Source: Thiotrichales bacterium (lineage in GTDB: Bacteria > Pseudomonadota > Gammaproteobacteria > JAABTG01). From it: 40,990 nt of DNA. The DNA is taken from positions 1-40,990 of the forward strand of contig JAABTG010000030.1 of the NCBI GenBank assembly GCA_011389995.1, in the 5' to 3' direction. Positions 25,447 to 32,616 of the stretch are shown here, in pieces; position 1 is the first letter of the stretch, and each line of letters starts with the position of its first letter. The notes under the pieces are model-generated. The model did not search any database. It saw nothing but the letters and a program-made list of their open reading frames with translations, and was not told where the DNA came from. The position numbers and the translations under genes were made by a program.

Positions 25447-26217
25447 TTGCCAGCACAGCTGCTCTCCATCATCCGCCTGACCCTGCTGGAGGCCCTGCGG
25501 ACGCGGCTGCTGTGGTTCGCCGTGCTGGTGGTGGTGGCGGGTGCCGGGCTGGCCCTGTTCCTCGATTCCATCGCCATCACCGAGGGCCGGGAGATCCGCG
25601 TGGGCGTGCTGGCGGCGGGCCTGCGACTGGCGGCCGTGCTGCTGGTGAGCCTGTTCGTCATCGGCAGTACCCTGCGGGAGTTCGATGACAAGGTGGTGGA
25701 TCTGCTGCTGTCCCTGCCCCTGCCGCGGAGCGTCTATCTCCTGGGCAAGCTGGCCGGATTCGTGATGTTCGCGGTGATTCTGAGTGGGCTGTTCATGGTG
25801 CCGTTGCTGGTCCTGGCCGCGCCTGCCGGGGTATTGCTGTGGGGGGGCGCCCTGGTGGCGGAACTGGCCATCGTGGCGGCCCTGGCCTTGTTCTGCCTGC
25901 TCACCTTTCAGCATCTGCCGGTGGCCCTCGGCGTGGTGGCGGGGTTCTATGTGCTGGCCCGCGCCATGGGCGCCATCCAACTCATGGCCCGGGGTACCTT
26001 CTATGATCCCGGCAGCCTCTTTCATGTGGTTTCGGCCCGCGCCGTGGATGCCGTGGCCTTCCTTCTGCCGGAGCTCTACCGCTTCGGTCCGGCCGAGTGG
26101 CTGATGTACGACCCGGTCGAGGCCGCGGAGTTGGTTCCCATCCTGGGCCAGGCCGTTATCTACACCACCCTGCTGGTGGCGGCGGCCCTGGTGGACCTCT
26201 ACCGGCGGGAGTTCTGA
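25447..26217 (+). CDS. ABC-2 type transporter permease (possible PilI-like)
   Basis: 256 residues from the TTG at 25447, chosen because AAAGGGGG (25433-25440) sits 6 nt before it; the frame itself opens at 25417. Six membrane segments: LLWFAVLVVVAGAGLALFL, LRLAAVLLVSLFVIGSTL, FVMFAVILSGLFMVPLLVLA, AELAIVAALALFCLLTF, VALGVVAGFYVLARAM, and VIYTTLLVAAALVDLYRREF at the end. The motif REFDDKVVDLLLSLPLPRSV between segments two and three is typical of ABC-2 permeases. Its ATPase is probably the gene at 29344-30096, separated by a cyclase and a pilin. Myxococcus PilH/PilI are an ABC pair needed for pili, so a role in pilus assembly or pilin export is plausible but unproven. It overlaps the next gene as TGATG. 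Confidence 0.8.
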   Translation: MPAQLLSIIRLTLLEALRTRLLWFAVLVVVAGAGLALFLDSIAITEGREIRVGVLAAGLRLAAVLLVSLFVIGSTLREFDDKVVDLLLSLPLPRSVYLLGKLAGFVMFAVILSGLFMVPLLVLAAPAGVLLWGGALVAELAIVAALALFCLLTFQHLPVALGVVAGFYVLARAMGAIQLMARGTFYDPGSLFHVVSARAVDAVAFLLPELYRFGPAEWLMYDPVEAAELVPILGQAVIYTTLLVAAALVDLYRREF

Positions 26218-26921
26218 TGGCCGCCGTGCGGCCGTTGCGGGACGTGCCCTGGCCGCTGTGGTGGCTGTTGGGGGCCGCCCTGGCCGCCCAGCTGGTCTGG
26301 CACGGCGCCCGTCCCGGCCCGGCGGCCGCCGCCCGCGACCTGCCGCCCGCCCCCGCCGCGGCCACCATCAGGGTGGCGGCCCTGGGGGAGGACGCGGTGG
26401 CCGCGAGGCTGCTCATGCTGTGGCTCCAGGCCTTCGACAACCAGCCGGGGGTCAGCATCCCCTTCAGGCAACTGGACTACGGGCGCGTGGAGGCGTGGCT
26501 GGCCCTGGTGCTCGAGCTGGACCCCCGAGCCCGCTATCCCCTCCTCGCCGCGGCGCGGCTCTACGCCGAGGTGCCGGACGAGGAACGCCAGCGCTCCATG
26601 CTGGAGTTCATCCATGGGGCCTTCCTCGACGACCCCGATGGCCGCTGGCGGTGGCTCGCCCATGCCACCATCCTGGCCAAGCACCGCCTGGGGGACCTGC
26701 CCCTGGCCCTGCGCTATGCCCGCTCCCTCACCGACCACGCCACCGGCCCACAGGTGCCCTTCTGGGCCCGCGACATGAGCATCGCGGTGCTGGAGGACAT
26801 GGGGGAACTGGAGGCCGCCCGGGCACTGGTGGGCGGATTGCTGGCCAGCGGCGCCATCACCGACCCCCGGGAGCTGATTTTCCTGGAGCGCAAGCTCGAG
26901 GCCCTGGAGGCCGCCGAATGA
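26217..26921 (+). CDS. membrane-anchored alpha-helical repeat protein, unknown function
   Basis: I do not recognise this 234-residue protein. From the ATG at 26217, which shares its A with the permease stop, it has one N-terminal membrane anchor (PWPLWWLLGAALAAQLVWHG), an alanine/proline linker, and then helical segments resembling degenerate TPRs: ARLLMLWLQAFDNQPG, RYPLLAAARLYAEVPDEERQ, LAHATILAKHRLGDLPLALR, VLEDMGELEAARALVGGLLA. Coupling to the ABC permease suggests a periplasmic partner of the transporter, comparable in position to Myxococcus PilG next to PilH and PilI. That comparison is by context, not by sequence match. Confidence 0.72.
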   Translation: MAAVRPLRDVPWPLWWLLGAALAAQLVWHGARPGPAAAARDLPPAPAAATIRVAALGEDAVAARLLMLWLQAFDNQPGVSIPFRQLDYGRVEAWLALVLELDPRARYPLLAAARLYAEVPDEERQRSMLEFIHGAFLDDPDGRWRWLAHATILAKHRLGDLPLALRYARSLTDHATGPQVPFWARDMSIAVLEDMGELEAARALVGGLLASGAITDPRELIFLERKLEALEAAE

Positions 26922-26983
26922 CGATAATTCGTCACCGTGTTGACGAATCGACGGCCAACCGGGGGTGAATGACCCTCATGGCC

Positions 26984-28390
26984 TCAGTTGCGGGCGGCGG
27001 TCTCGCCCTCGAACAGGGGCTCCAGTTTGAGGTCCAATTCCCCCTCCCAGTCGAAGGGCCGTGGCCCCGCCGTGAAACGGGAGATGTTCTGGAGATAGAT
27101 CTCGTAGATGCGGTTGTCCGGTGCGGATTCCTCCCACAGACGGCCGAACAGAGGCACCGCGCGGTCCCATTGGCGGGCGTAGTAACTCTCCAGGGCCTGC
27201 TGGTGGCGGGCCAGGGAGGCCTCCATCTCCGTCGTCAGTCGCGAGCGCTCACATATCGGTTCGTAGGCTCGTGTAATCTGCTTCTTGCCCTTGAGGCGCA
27301 CCAGGGCGAGTTCCCGGAACACCATGTCCGGCACCGCCGTCTTCACCGCCTCGCCGACGATGATCTCGCGGCCCATGTCCCGGGTCAGGGCCTCCAGCCG
27401 GGCCGCCTCGTTGACGGCATTGCCCACCACCGTATAGGCCACCCGGTACTCGGACCCCATGTTGCCCACGTTGACCATGCCCGAGGACAGGCCGATGCCC
27501 ATGCGTAACTCCGGGTAGCCGCGGGCCGCGAAGTCCCTGCGCAGCACCTCCAGGGCCTCCTGGATGGCGCGGGCGCAGGTCACGGCGTTGCGGGCGTGCT
27601 CCGCATCCTGGGCGGGGGCCCCCCAGAAGGCCATGATGCCATCCCCCAGATACTTGTCGATGGTCCCGCCGTGGTCGTGGATGACGCGGGACAGGGGGGT
27701 GAAGAGGGTGTTCAGCATTTCCACCACCCGGGTCGGCTCGAGGCGCTCCGCCACCGAGGTGAAGTCCTTGATATCACAGAACATGATGGTCATCTCCCGG
27801 GCCTCGCCGGCGAGGGTGAAGCTGTCGGGGTCCTGCTGGATCATGCGCGCCAGCTCCCTCGGTACATACTGCCCGAACACCGCCAGCAGGCGCTGCTTGG
27901 CGGCCGTCTCCTCGAAGTAGCTGGCGAGGACGTTGAAGGCGAACAGCATGAGAATGGTGAGGAGGGAGAACTCCATGGGCACCAGGGGCGCCGGCTTGGT
28001 GACGGCATAGCCCAGGTAGCCCACGGGCAGCATGGCGGTGAGGGTCAGCAGGGAGGCGTGGATGGGACTCATGATGGGCAGCAGCACCACCAGCACCAGC
28101 CCCACCCCCACCAGCACCAGGAACTCCAGGCTGGTGAGCACGGACCGGGAGGCATGGAGGTCCACCTGGAGGGTACGGGCCATGTCGGAGGCCAGCGCCC
28201 GCTGCTCCCCCGCGAGGAGGCTGAAATCCACGATGCCGAGGCCGATGGAGATGAAGGCCGCGAATACCACCAGCAACGTCAGGGAGCGCATCAGGTGTCG
28301 GCGATCGGGGCCCGGCGGCAGGAAACGCGCCCATTGCCGCAGGCGCGTCCAGCGCCGCCGTGATGGGGTCGTCCCGGGTAGTGGCCTCAT
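26984..28390 (-). CDS. membrane class III adenylate/guanylate cyclase
   Basis: 468 residues. A basic N terminus is followed by a membrane segment at about 36-56 (LTLLVVFAAFISIGLGIVDF) and, after only about 30 residues, three more at about 88-158. The linker AVFGQYVPRELARMI precedes the catalytic domain: metal-binding D206 (MFCDIKDF) and D250 (DKYLGDGIMAFWGAP), with the Asn/Arg pair in VVGNAVNEAARLEAL. The residues needed for catalysis are present. The pattern of one plus three membrane helices and this linker is that of CHASE2 cyclases, but the roughly 300-residue periplasmic CHASE2 sensor is absent. The gene is divergent from the pilin gene. If it makes cAMP, the CRP/Vfr protein at 32617 is a natural receiver. 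Confidence 0.9.
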   Translation of the reverse strand: MRPLPGTTPSRRRWTRLRQWARFLPPGPDRRHLMRSLTLLVVFAAFISIGLGIVDFSLLAGEQRALASDMARTLQVDLHASRSVLTSLEFLVLVGVGLVLVVLLPIMSPIHASLLTLTAMLPVGYLGYAVTKPAPLVPMEFSLLTILMLFAFNVLASYFEETAAKQRLLAVFGQYVPRELARMIQQDPDSFTLAGEAREMTIMFCDIKDFTSVAERLEPTRVVEMLNTLFTPLSRVIHDHGGTIDKYLGDGIMAFWGAPAQDAEHARNAVTCARAIQEALEVLRRDFAARGYPELRMGIGLSSGMVNVGNMGSEYRVAYTVVGNAVNEAARLEALTRDMGREIIVGEAVKTAVPDMVFRELALVRLKGKKQITRAYEPICERSRLTTEMEASLARHQQALESYYARQWDRAVPLFGRLWEESAPDNRIYEIYLQNISRFTAGPRPFDWEGELDLKLEPLFEGETAARN

Positions 28391-28471
28391 GGATTAGTCC
28401 CTCCCTGGAACAATGGTATGCCGGCTCGCGATTCGGCCCCGGGGGGCGTGGGGGGCGCTGGAGACCCAAGA

Positions 28472-28487
28472 TGGCATGATATTTGTA
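28472..28487 (+). promoter_or_regulatory. sigma-54-like promoter before the pilin gene (imperfect)
   Basis: TGGCATGATATTTGTA matches the sigma-54 consensus at the -24 GG and in TTG of the -12 block with correct spacing, but the nearly invariant -12 GC is GT. It would start transcription about 40 bp before the pilin ATG. Pilin genes are often RpoN-dependent, which raises the prior. It remains a candidate only. Confidence 0.35.
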
Positions 28488-28536
28488 TTTACTCTAATGG
28501 TAACGGGAGTGTTTGCACACATAGCGGAGTTTAGAC

Positions 28537-29283
28537 ATGAATCGCATCCAACATAAGCAGGGCGGCTTCACACTGGTGGAGATCGCCATCGTCCTGGTCA
28601 TCATCGGCCTGCTCCTGGGCGGCATCCTCAAGGGCCAGGAACTCATCAACAGCGCACGGGTGCGGAACCTTGCAGACATGAATGCCGGCATCCAGGCCGC
28701 CTATTTCGGTTTCATCGATCGCTACCGCCAGGTGCCGGGGGATGTCAACACCACCAATGCCACCGCCGCCATCGGCACCCCCATCAACGATGGTGGCGAC
28801 GAGAACGGGCGCCTAGATGACGGCGGTGCCGTCCCGCCCTGGAGCGAGGCCTCGGCGGTGTGGGAACACCTTTCCAAGGCGGGCTTCATCTCCGGCACCT
28901 ATCAGGGGGGCGCGACCGATGCCCCCTCCTATCGTGCCGAGGCCCCCTCCAACGCCTTCAACGGCGCGCCCATCCTGTTCCGCACCAACGACTACTTCGA
29001 TACCCAGGATGACCTCGCTGCCACCTCCGGCGCCGAGCGCCTGTCCCTGACCCTGGGTAACAACATCCCCGTCAACATCGCCCGCGAGTTGGACGTCAAG
29101 CAGGACGACGGCCTCCCGGGCTCGGGCGTGGTGCGCATGACCCTCAGCACGGGCACCCCCGGCAATGTGGCTTTCGCTGAACTCGACACCGGCGCGGCGG
29201 CCTGCGTCGACGTGGCCGCCAACCCCGACATCTGGGATATCGCCAGTAACTCCCAGGACTGCAACGCCGTGTTCCTCTACTGA
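28537..29283 (+). CDS. type IV prepilin, probable major pilin
   Basis: 248 residues from the ATG at 28537, with GCGGAG 7 nt upstream. Leader MNRIQHKQGG is followed by FTLVEIAIVLVIIGLLLGGI, so cleavage follows G10 and Glu is at +5, as in fibre-forming pilins. The helix continues ILKGQELINSARVRNLADMN. The head contains DRYRQVPGDVNTTNATAAIG, a type IVa/MSHA-like segment, and a C-terminal disulphide candidate between the cysteines of GAAACVDVAANPD and NSQDCNAVFLY. It is followed 60 bp later by the ABC ATPase gene. It stands apart from the main pilus cluster but in the same locus. Whether it is MshA-equivalent or another minor pilin cannot be decided from sequence alone. Confidence 0.88.
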   Translation: MNRIQHKQGGFTLVEIAIVLVIIGLLLGGILKGQELINSARVRNLADMNAGIQAAYFGFIDRYRQVPGDVNTTNATAAIGTPINDGGDENGRLDDGGAVPPWSEASAVWEHLSKAGFISGTYQGGATDAPSYRAEAPSNAFNGAPILFRTNDYFDTQDDLAATSGAERLSLTLGNNIPVNIARELDVKQDDGLPGSGVVRMTLSTGTPGNVAFAELDTGAAACVDVAANPDIWDIASNSQDCNAVFLY

Positions 29284-29343
29284 TCCCTTCACTGAGCCGC
29301 CCTGGTCCCGGGGGGTCGCCGGTCGCGGGCCCTCGGGACATCC

Positions 29344-30096
29344 ATGTCGAAGCCGTCTGCCCGCCCTGCCGCCCGCCCTGCCGAGGCCCTGCATTTCCGC
29401 CAGGTCACCAAGGCCTACGGCCGTCAGCCGGTGCTGGACGACCTGGAACTGGTGGTGGGGCAGGGCGAGTGCCTCGCCCTGGTAGGCGTCAATGGCGCCG
29501 GCAAGACCACCGCCATCAAGACCCTGCTGGATTTCTCCCGCCCCCATAGCGGCACGGTGGCCATCTTCGGCGAGTTCAACCGCGACCCCCGGGCGCGACG
29601 CCACCTCGCCTACCTGCCGGAGCGCTTCACGCCGCCCCATTACCTCACCGGGCGGGATTTCCTCCGCAGCATGTGCCGCCTCCACGGCGTGGCCTTCGAT
29701 GCCGGGCGGGTGGCGGCCCTGTTCCAGGCCCTGGCGCTGGAGGAGACGGCCCTGTCCAAGCCCGTGCGCACCTTCTCCAAGGGTATGGCCCAGAAGCTGG
29801 GGCTGGCCATGTGCTTCCTTAGTGAGCGGCGTCTGTTGGTGCTGGACGAGCCCATGAGCGGCCTCGACCCCCTCGCCCGGGCGCTGGTGAAACGCCGCCT
29901 CCAGGCCCTGCGGGAGGAGGGCCGGACCCTCTTCTTCTCCACCCACCTGCTGGCCGACGTGGAGGCCCTGTGCGACCGCATGGCCATCCTTCACCGCGGG
30001 CGCCTGCAATTCATCGGTTCCCCCGCCGCCTGCCGCGAGCGCTACGCCGCCCCGGACCTGGAGGCCGCATTCCTGGCCTGCATCGCGGCCGACTGA
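29344..30096 (+). CDS. ABC transporter ATP-binding protein (possible PilH-like)
   Basis: 250 residues. It has the full set of ABC motifs: an A-loop aromatic (TKAYGRQPVL), Walker A GVNGAGKTT, a Q-loop region, a signature sequence FSKGMAQKL (a variant of LSGGQ), Walker B LLVLDEPMSGLD, and the switch His in FFSTHLLADVE. It belongs to the DrrA/CcmA-like group that pairs with ABC-2 permeases. No permease adjoins it; the likely partner is the permease at 25447-26217. Its position just after the pilin gene supports a pilus-linked transporter like Myxococcus PilH/PilI. Confidence 0.9.
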   Translation: MSKPSARPAARPAEALHFRQVTKAYGRQPVLDDLELVVGQGECLALVGVNGAGKTTAIKTLLDFSRPHSGTVAIFGEFNRDPRARRHLAYLPERFTPPHYLTGRDFLRSMCRLHGVAFDAGRVAALFQALALEETALSKPVRTFSKGMAQKLGLAMCFLSERRLLVLDEPMSGLDPLARALVKRRLQALREEGRTLFFSTHLLADVEALCDRMAILHRGRLQFIGSPAACRERYAAPDLEAAFLACIAAD

Positions 30097-30131
30097 GGGG
30101 AAAAAGCAGGGTAACCACCAAAAAGCAGATT

Positions 30132-30227
30132 AACTACGAAAGACGCGAAAGGCGCGAAAAGGGGATGGCCCGTGGGTTCTTCGGGCGTGTTTTCAAAACC
30201 TTCGCGTGTTTCGCGCCTTTCGTGGTT
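30132..30227. repeat. 96-bp palindromic repeat, solo copy
   Basis: The left arm AACTACGAAAGACGCGAAAG and then GCGCGAAAAGG faces the right arm CCTTCGCGTGTTTCGCGCCT and then TTCGTGGTT. The arms are imperfect inverted repeats around an interior of about 37 bp. It is the same family as the copies at 33291 and 33406 and as the arms flanking the GxxExxY gene. It has no coding capacity of its own. Confidence 0.85.
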
Positions 30228-30248
30228 TATAAGAAAAAAGAAATATAA

Positions 30249-30650
30249 TTATGAAACACGCGAAGAATGCTGGTTAATGAACCTTTCATGCTCGATCCGC
30301 GGATGGTGGCCGAAGTTGATCAGCAGCCCAAGTTGCCTGCCAGTAACCTTGAGGTAGTTGATCATTTGGGCCCGATGTTCGTCGCCCAAGAGCCGGACTG
30401 CCTTGATCTCGACAATGATGCCCTCGAAGCAGAGAAAGTCCGGCTGGTAAAACTGCTCGAGACGCTGGCCCTTGTAAGCGAGTGCAAGACGTGGTTGCTC
30501 GATAAAGGGGATTTCCCGGCTGTGGAACTCGATTGCCAGGCACTCCTGGTAGACGGCCTCGAGAAATCCGCTGCCCTGTCGTTTGTAGACCTCCATACAC
30601 GCCCCGACGATGCGGTAGCTTTCTTCCCTGAATACAATCCCTTTTTGCAT
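30249..30650 (-). CDS. GxxExxY-family protein, PD-(D/E)XK nuclease-like
   Basis: 133 residues from the ATG at 30650. The family-naming motif is seen in GSGFLEAVYQECL. PDFLCFEGIIVEIKAV supplies the D...E-x-K triad of a PD-(D/E)XK nuclease-type fold, and QMINYLKVTGRQLGLLINFG is the conserved C-terminal block. The family's function is not established to my knowledge. The start codon abuts a repeat arm (30651-30679), and the last codons, encoding SSRVS and the stop, are made from part of the opposite arm (30253-30265). The gene therefore occupies the interior of a repeat element, suggesting it is its cargo. It has no recognisable ribosome-binding site. Base composition is less GC-rich than its neighbours, consistent with transfer. 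Confidence 0.88.
   Translation of the reverse strand: MQKGIVFREESYRIVGACMEVYKRQGSGFLEAVYQECLAIEFHSREIPFIEQPRLALAYKGQRLEQFYQPDFLCFEGIIVEIKAVRLLGDEHRAQMINYLKVTGRQLGLLINFGHHPRIEHERFINQHSSRVS
30253..30265 (-). repeat. truncated right repeat arm at the GxxExxY 3' end
   Basis: On the minus strand this reads CTTCGCGTGTTTC, identical to 13 bases of the right arm of the solo copy (30210-30223). It encodes the last residues of the GxxExxY protein; the outer part of the arm is missing. Confidence 0.65.
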
Positions 30651-30679
30651 TTTTCGCGTCTTTCGCGTCTTTCGTAGTT
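30651..30679 (-). repeat. left repeat arm directly before the GxxExxY start codon
   Basis: On the minus strand this reads AACTACGAAAGACGCGAAAG followed by ACGCGAAAA, matching the left arm of the solo copy at 30132 in 28 of 29 positions. The next base begins the ATG of the GxxExxY gene. Confidence 0.8.
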
Positions 30680-30704
30680 GATCTGCTTTTTCTTCATTTA
30701 GGGT

Positions 30705-31097
30705 TTACTGCCGGCCCCGGCGCCTTACTACCGTATGGGGGGGCTGGGCGATGAGGCGGGCCTCTGGGACGACCTGGTGGATGGTGGCGGGGATGTCCAG
30801 GCACAGGCCGGGAACGGGCTTCACGGAGACCCACAGCAGATTGAGCCGCAGGTTGAGGTCGGCGAACAGGATGTTGTCAAAGTGGTGCTCGAACACCTCT
30901 TCGATGCGGCCGATCACCCGCAGGATCTCCGCCTCGGGCCGGCGGTTGAGAAGGGGGATGACCATGAGAAAGTCGCTCACCGCCCGGCCATCGTCGAGTC
31001 GGGTGGGGGCGCGGCGCCACAGCGGGCCGGTGGGCCGCAATTCCGCCCGCTCCCTGGGCAGCGACGTCCGCCCGTGGCTTTTGCGTCCTTTGCCCAC
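30705..31097 (-). CDS. hypothetical protein
   Basis: I do not recognise the family. 130 residues from a GTG at 31097. The first 40 residues are basic and may be partly untranslated. The core SDFLMVIPLLNRRPEAEILR, RIEEVFEHHFDNILFADLNL, RLNLLWVSVKPVPGLCLDIP, IHQVVPEARLIAQPP looks like a folded alpha/beta domain with normal codon use. The tail is basic (VVRRRGRQ). No membrane segment or signal is seen. It is divergent from the PAS protein gene and lies just beyond the GxxExxY cassette. The start is uncertain and function unknown. Confidence 0.6.
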   Translation of the reverse strand: MGKGRKSHGRTSLPRERAELRPTGPLWRRAPTRLDDGRAVSDFLMVIPLLNRRPEAEILRVIGRIEEVFEHHFDNILFADLNLRLNLLWVSVKPVPGLCLDIPATIHQVVPEARLIAQPPHTVVRRRGRQ

Positions 31098-31131
31098 GGG
31101 TCAGCCCGTTGCCTCTGGTGTTAAAGTTATG

Positions 31132-31159
31132 TTGAATTGCTTCGCTAAGCTCATAGTAT
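31132..31159 (+). promoter_or_regulatory. candidate promoter for the PAS/GGDEF-like gene
   Basis: TTGAAT (31132-31137) and TAGTAT (31154-31159) are separated by 16 bp. The resulting leader of about 90 nt would contain a GC hairpin, GCCCGCC GGT GGGCGGG (about 31189-31206). The assignment is motif-based only. Confidence 0.35.
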
Positions 31160-31254
31160 GCGAACCGCGTCACATCCATTGCCGGAGGGAATGCCCGCCG
31201 GTGGGCGGGTGGCTCCCGTGACCCCCAATCTTAGTTCATCGACAAGCAGACGAC

Positions 31255-32088
31255 ATGGAACCCATAACCCATCTCCTGACTGACAACGGCATGGCGGCCA
31301 TCCTCGACCACCTGCCCCTGGGGGTATGCGTGACCGATGGCGACGGTCGCATCCTGTGGGCGAACCCCGCCGCAAGCGGCCTGTTCGGGCGGTCGGCGAG
31401 TGAACTCATCGGTGTGGCCGAGGCCGACCTCCCCGTGCAGAAGGGCCAGCACCAGACCGACGAGGGCCGGCTGATGGAGGTCGTGGGGGCCCCCGAGTTC
31501 GGTACCGAATGGGTGATACGCTTGGAAGGTCCGGTGCTGCCGGAACAGGGCGGGGAACTGAAGGTGACGTTCTATGTGGACGCCACGGAGATGGAACACG
31601 CGCGTATCAAGGTGGACCGCCTGACCCAGGCCCTGCGCGGCCAGTCGGCCACCGACCAGACCACCGGCCTGCTGAACCACGCCAGCGTCCTCCACCAGCT
31701 GGAGATGCAGGTATCCCGCAGCCGGCGTTATCACAACCTGTTGTCCGTGGTCTTGCTGCGACTGCACTGCCGGGTGGCGGATGGCGATGGCCTGACGGAC
31801 AGCCAGGTGCTCGCGGTGGGCCGCATGCTTCGCGACCAGACCCGCTGGCCCGACATCATCGGCCGCTGGAGCGAGTTCGAGTTTCTGCTGGTGCTGCCGG
31901 AAACCTCGGTGGCTTCGGCAGGTACCCTGCGGGACAAGGTGGCGGAGCAGTTGGCGCTGCTGCCGGAATTCAGCGCCGCGGACGTGGATTGTCAGGCCGC
32001 CTTCAGTACCGCGGAATGGCACAAGGGCGATACGGCCCTGGACCTGGTGGGGCGCGCCGCGGAAGCGGCGGCCGAACTGGTGTCCTGA
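31255..32088 (+). CDS. PAS domain protein with degenerate GGDEF domain
   Basis: 277 residues. An N-terminal PAS domain lies at about 10-115 (AAILDHLPLGVCVTDGDGRI, LWANPAASGLFGRSASELIG). A short helical linker and then a GGDEF-type fold at about 130-275 follow: SATDQTTGLLNHASVLHQLE, SRRYHNLLSVVLLRLHCRVA, DIIGRWSEFEFLLVLPETSV, then AAFSTAEWHKGDTALDLVGR. The active-site GG(D/E)EF is replaced by RWSEFEF, so it should not make c-di-GMP. It may bind GTP or c-di-GMP, or be a regulatory partner. No membrane segment is seen, so it is cytoplasmic. The gene ends 17 bp from the convergent OsmC-like gene. A clear Shine-Dalgarno is lacking. Confidence 0.82.
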   Translation: MEPITHLLTDNGMAAILDHLPLGVCVTDGDGRILWANPAASGLFGRSASELIGVAEADLPVQKGQHQTDEGRLMEVVGAPEFGTEWVIRLEGPVLPEQGGELKVTFYVDATEMEHARIKVDRLTQALRGQSATDQTTGLLNHASVLHQLEMQVSRSRRYHNLLSVVLLRLHCRVADGDGLTDSQVLAVGRMLRDQTRWPDIIGRWSEFEFLLVLPETSVASAGTLRDKVAEQLALLPEFSAADVDCQAAFSTAEWHKGDTALDLVGRAAEAAAELVS

Positions 32089-32105
32089 TGGCCATGGCGC
32101 GGATA

Positions 32106-32525
32106 TCAGCCTGTTTTGATGATCTCGAAATCGTGGCTGATCTCCGCCGTTTTGCCCAGCATGATGGAGGCGGAACAGTATTTTTCGGCCGACAGCTCCA
32201 CCGCCCGTCGCACCTGGCCCTCCTTGAGGGCACGCCCGCTGATGCGGTAGTGGGCATGGATGCGGGTGAATACCTTGGGTACGGAGTCGGCCCGCGCGGC
32301 GGCGATGTCCACCACACAGTCGGTGACCTCCTGGCGCCCCTTGCGCAGGATGGCGATGACATCCACGGCGGTGCAGCCCGCCATGCCGAGCAGCAGCAGT
32401 TCCATGGGACGCATGCCCCGGTTGTGGCCGCCGTGGTCCGGCGGGCCGTCTATGATCATGGCGTGGCCGCTGCCGGTCTCACCCATGAAGGTGATGTCCT
32501 CTACCCATTTGACGCTGGCTTTCAT
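32106..32525 (-). CDS. OsmC-like protein of the YhfA type
   Basis: 139 residues. OsmC/Ohr-fold protein with the two family cysteines, in LLLGMAGCTAVDVIAILRKG and VELSAEKYCSASIMLGKTAE. Members of the wider family reduce organic peroxides; the YhfA group's physiological role is unclear. In E. coli yhfA lies beside crp and in Pseudomonas an osmC-like gene lies beside vfr; here too it is divergent from the crp/vfr gene, which supports orthology. Length is typical. Confidence 0.92.
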   Translation of the reverse strand: MKASVKWVEDITFMGETGSGHAMIIDGPPDHGGHNRGMRPMELLLLGMAGCTAVDVIAILRKGRQEVTDCVVDIAAARADSVPKVFTRIHAHYRISGRALKEGQVRRAVELSAEKYCSASIMLGKTAEISHDFEIIKTG

Positions 32526-32556
32526 AGTCCCACCTACCGCTCAAAGAATTGTAAGA

Positions 32557-32592
32557 TCGACAATTTTCAATTAGTTAACTAAGCTAGCTTAG
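32557..32592 (+). promoter_or_regulatory. crp/vfr promoter with two overlapping palindromes
   Basis: TCGACA (32557-32562) and TAAGCT (32580-32585), 17 bp apart, make a plausible promoter. Two perfect palindromes cover the spacer end and the -10: TTAGTTAACTAA (32571-32582) and CTAAGCTAGCTTAG (32579-32592). A third inverted repeat, AATTGT (32547-32552) with ACAATT (32560-32565), overlaps the -35. No TGTGA-N6-TCACA site for CRP itself was found. These look like operators for an unidentified regulator. Confidence 0.45.
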
Positions 32593-32616
32593 CAGTCTAG
32601 CGGAGGATACAGTACC

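Noticed and set aside
30267..30677. 136-codon frame opposite the GxxExxY gene
   Set aside because: The minus-strand product carries the GxxExxY and PD-(D/E)XK motifs; the plus-strand frame has none and ends in translated repeat sequence.
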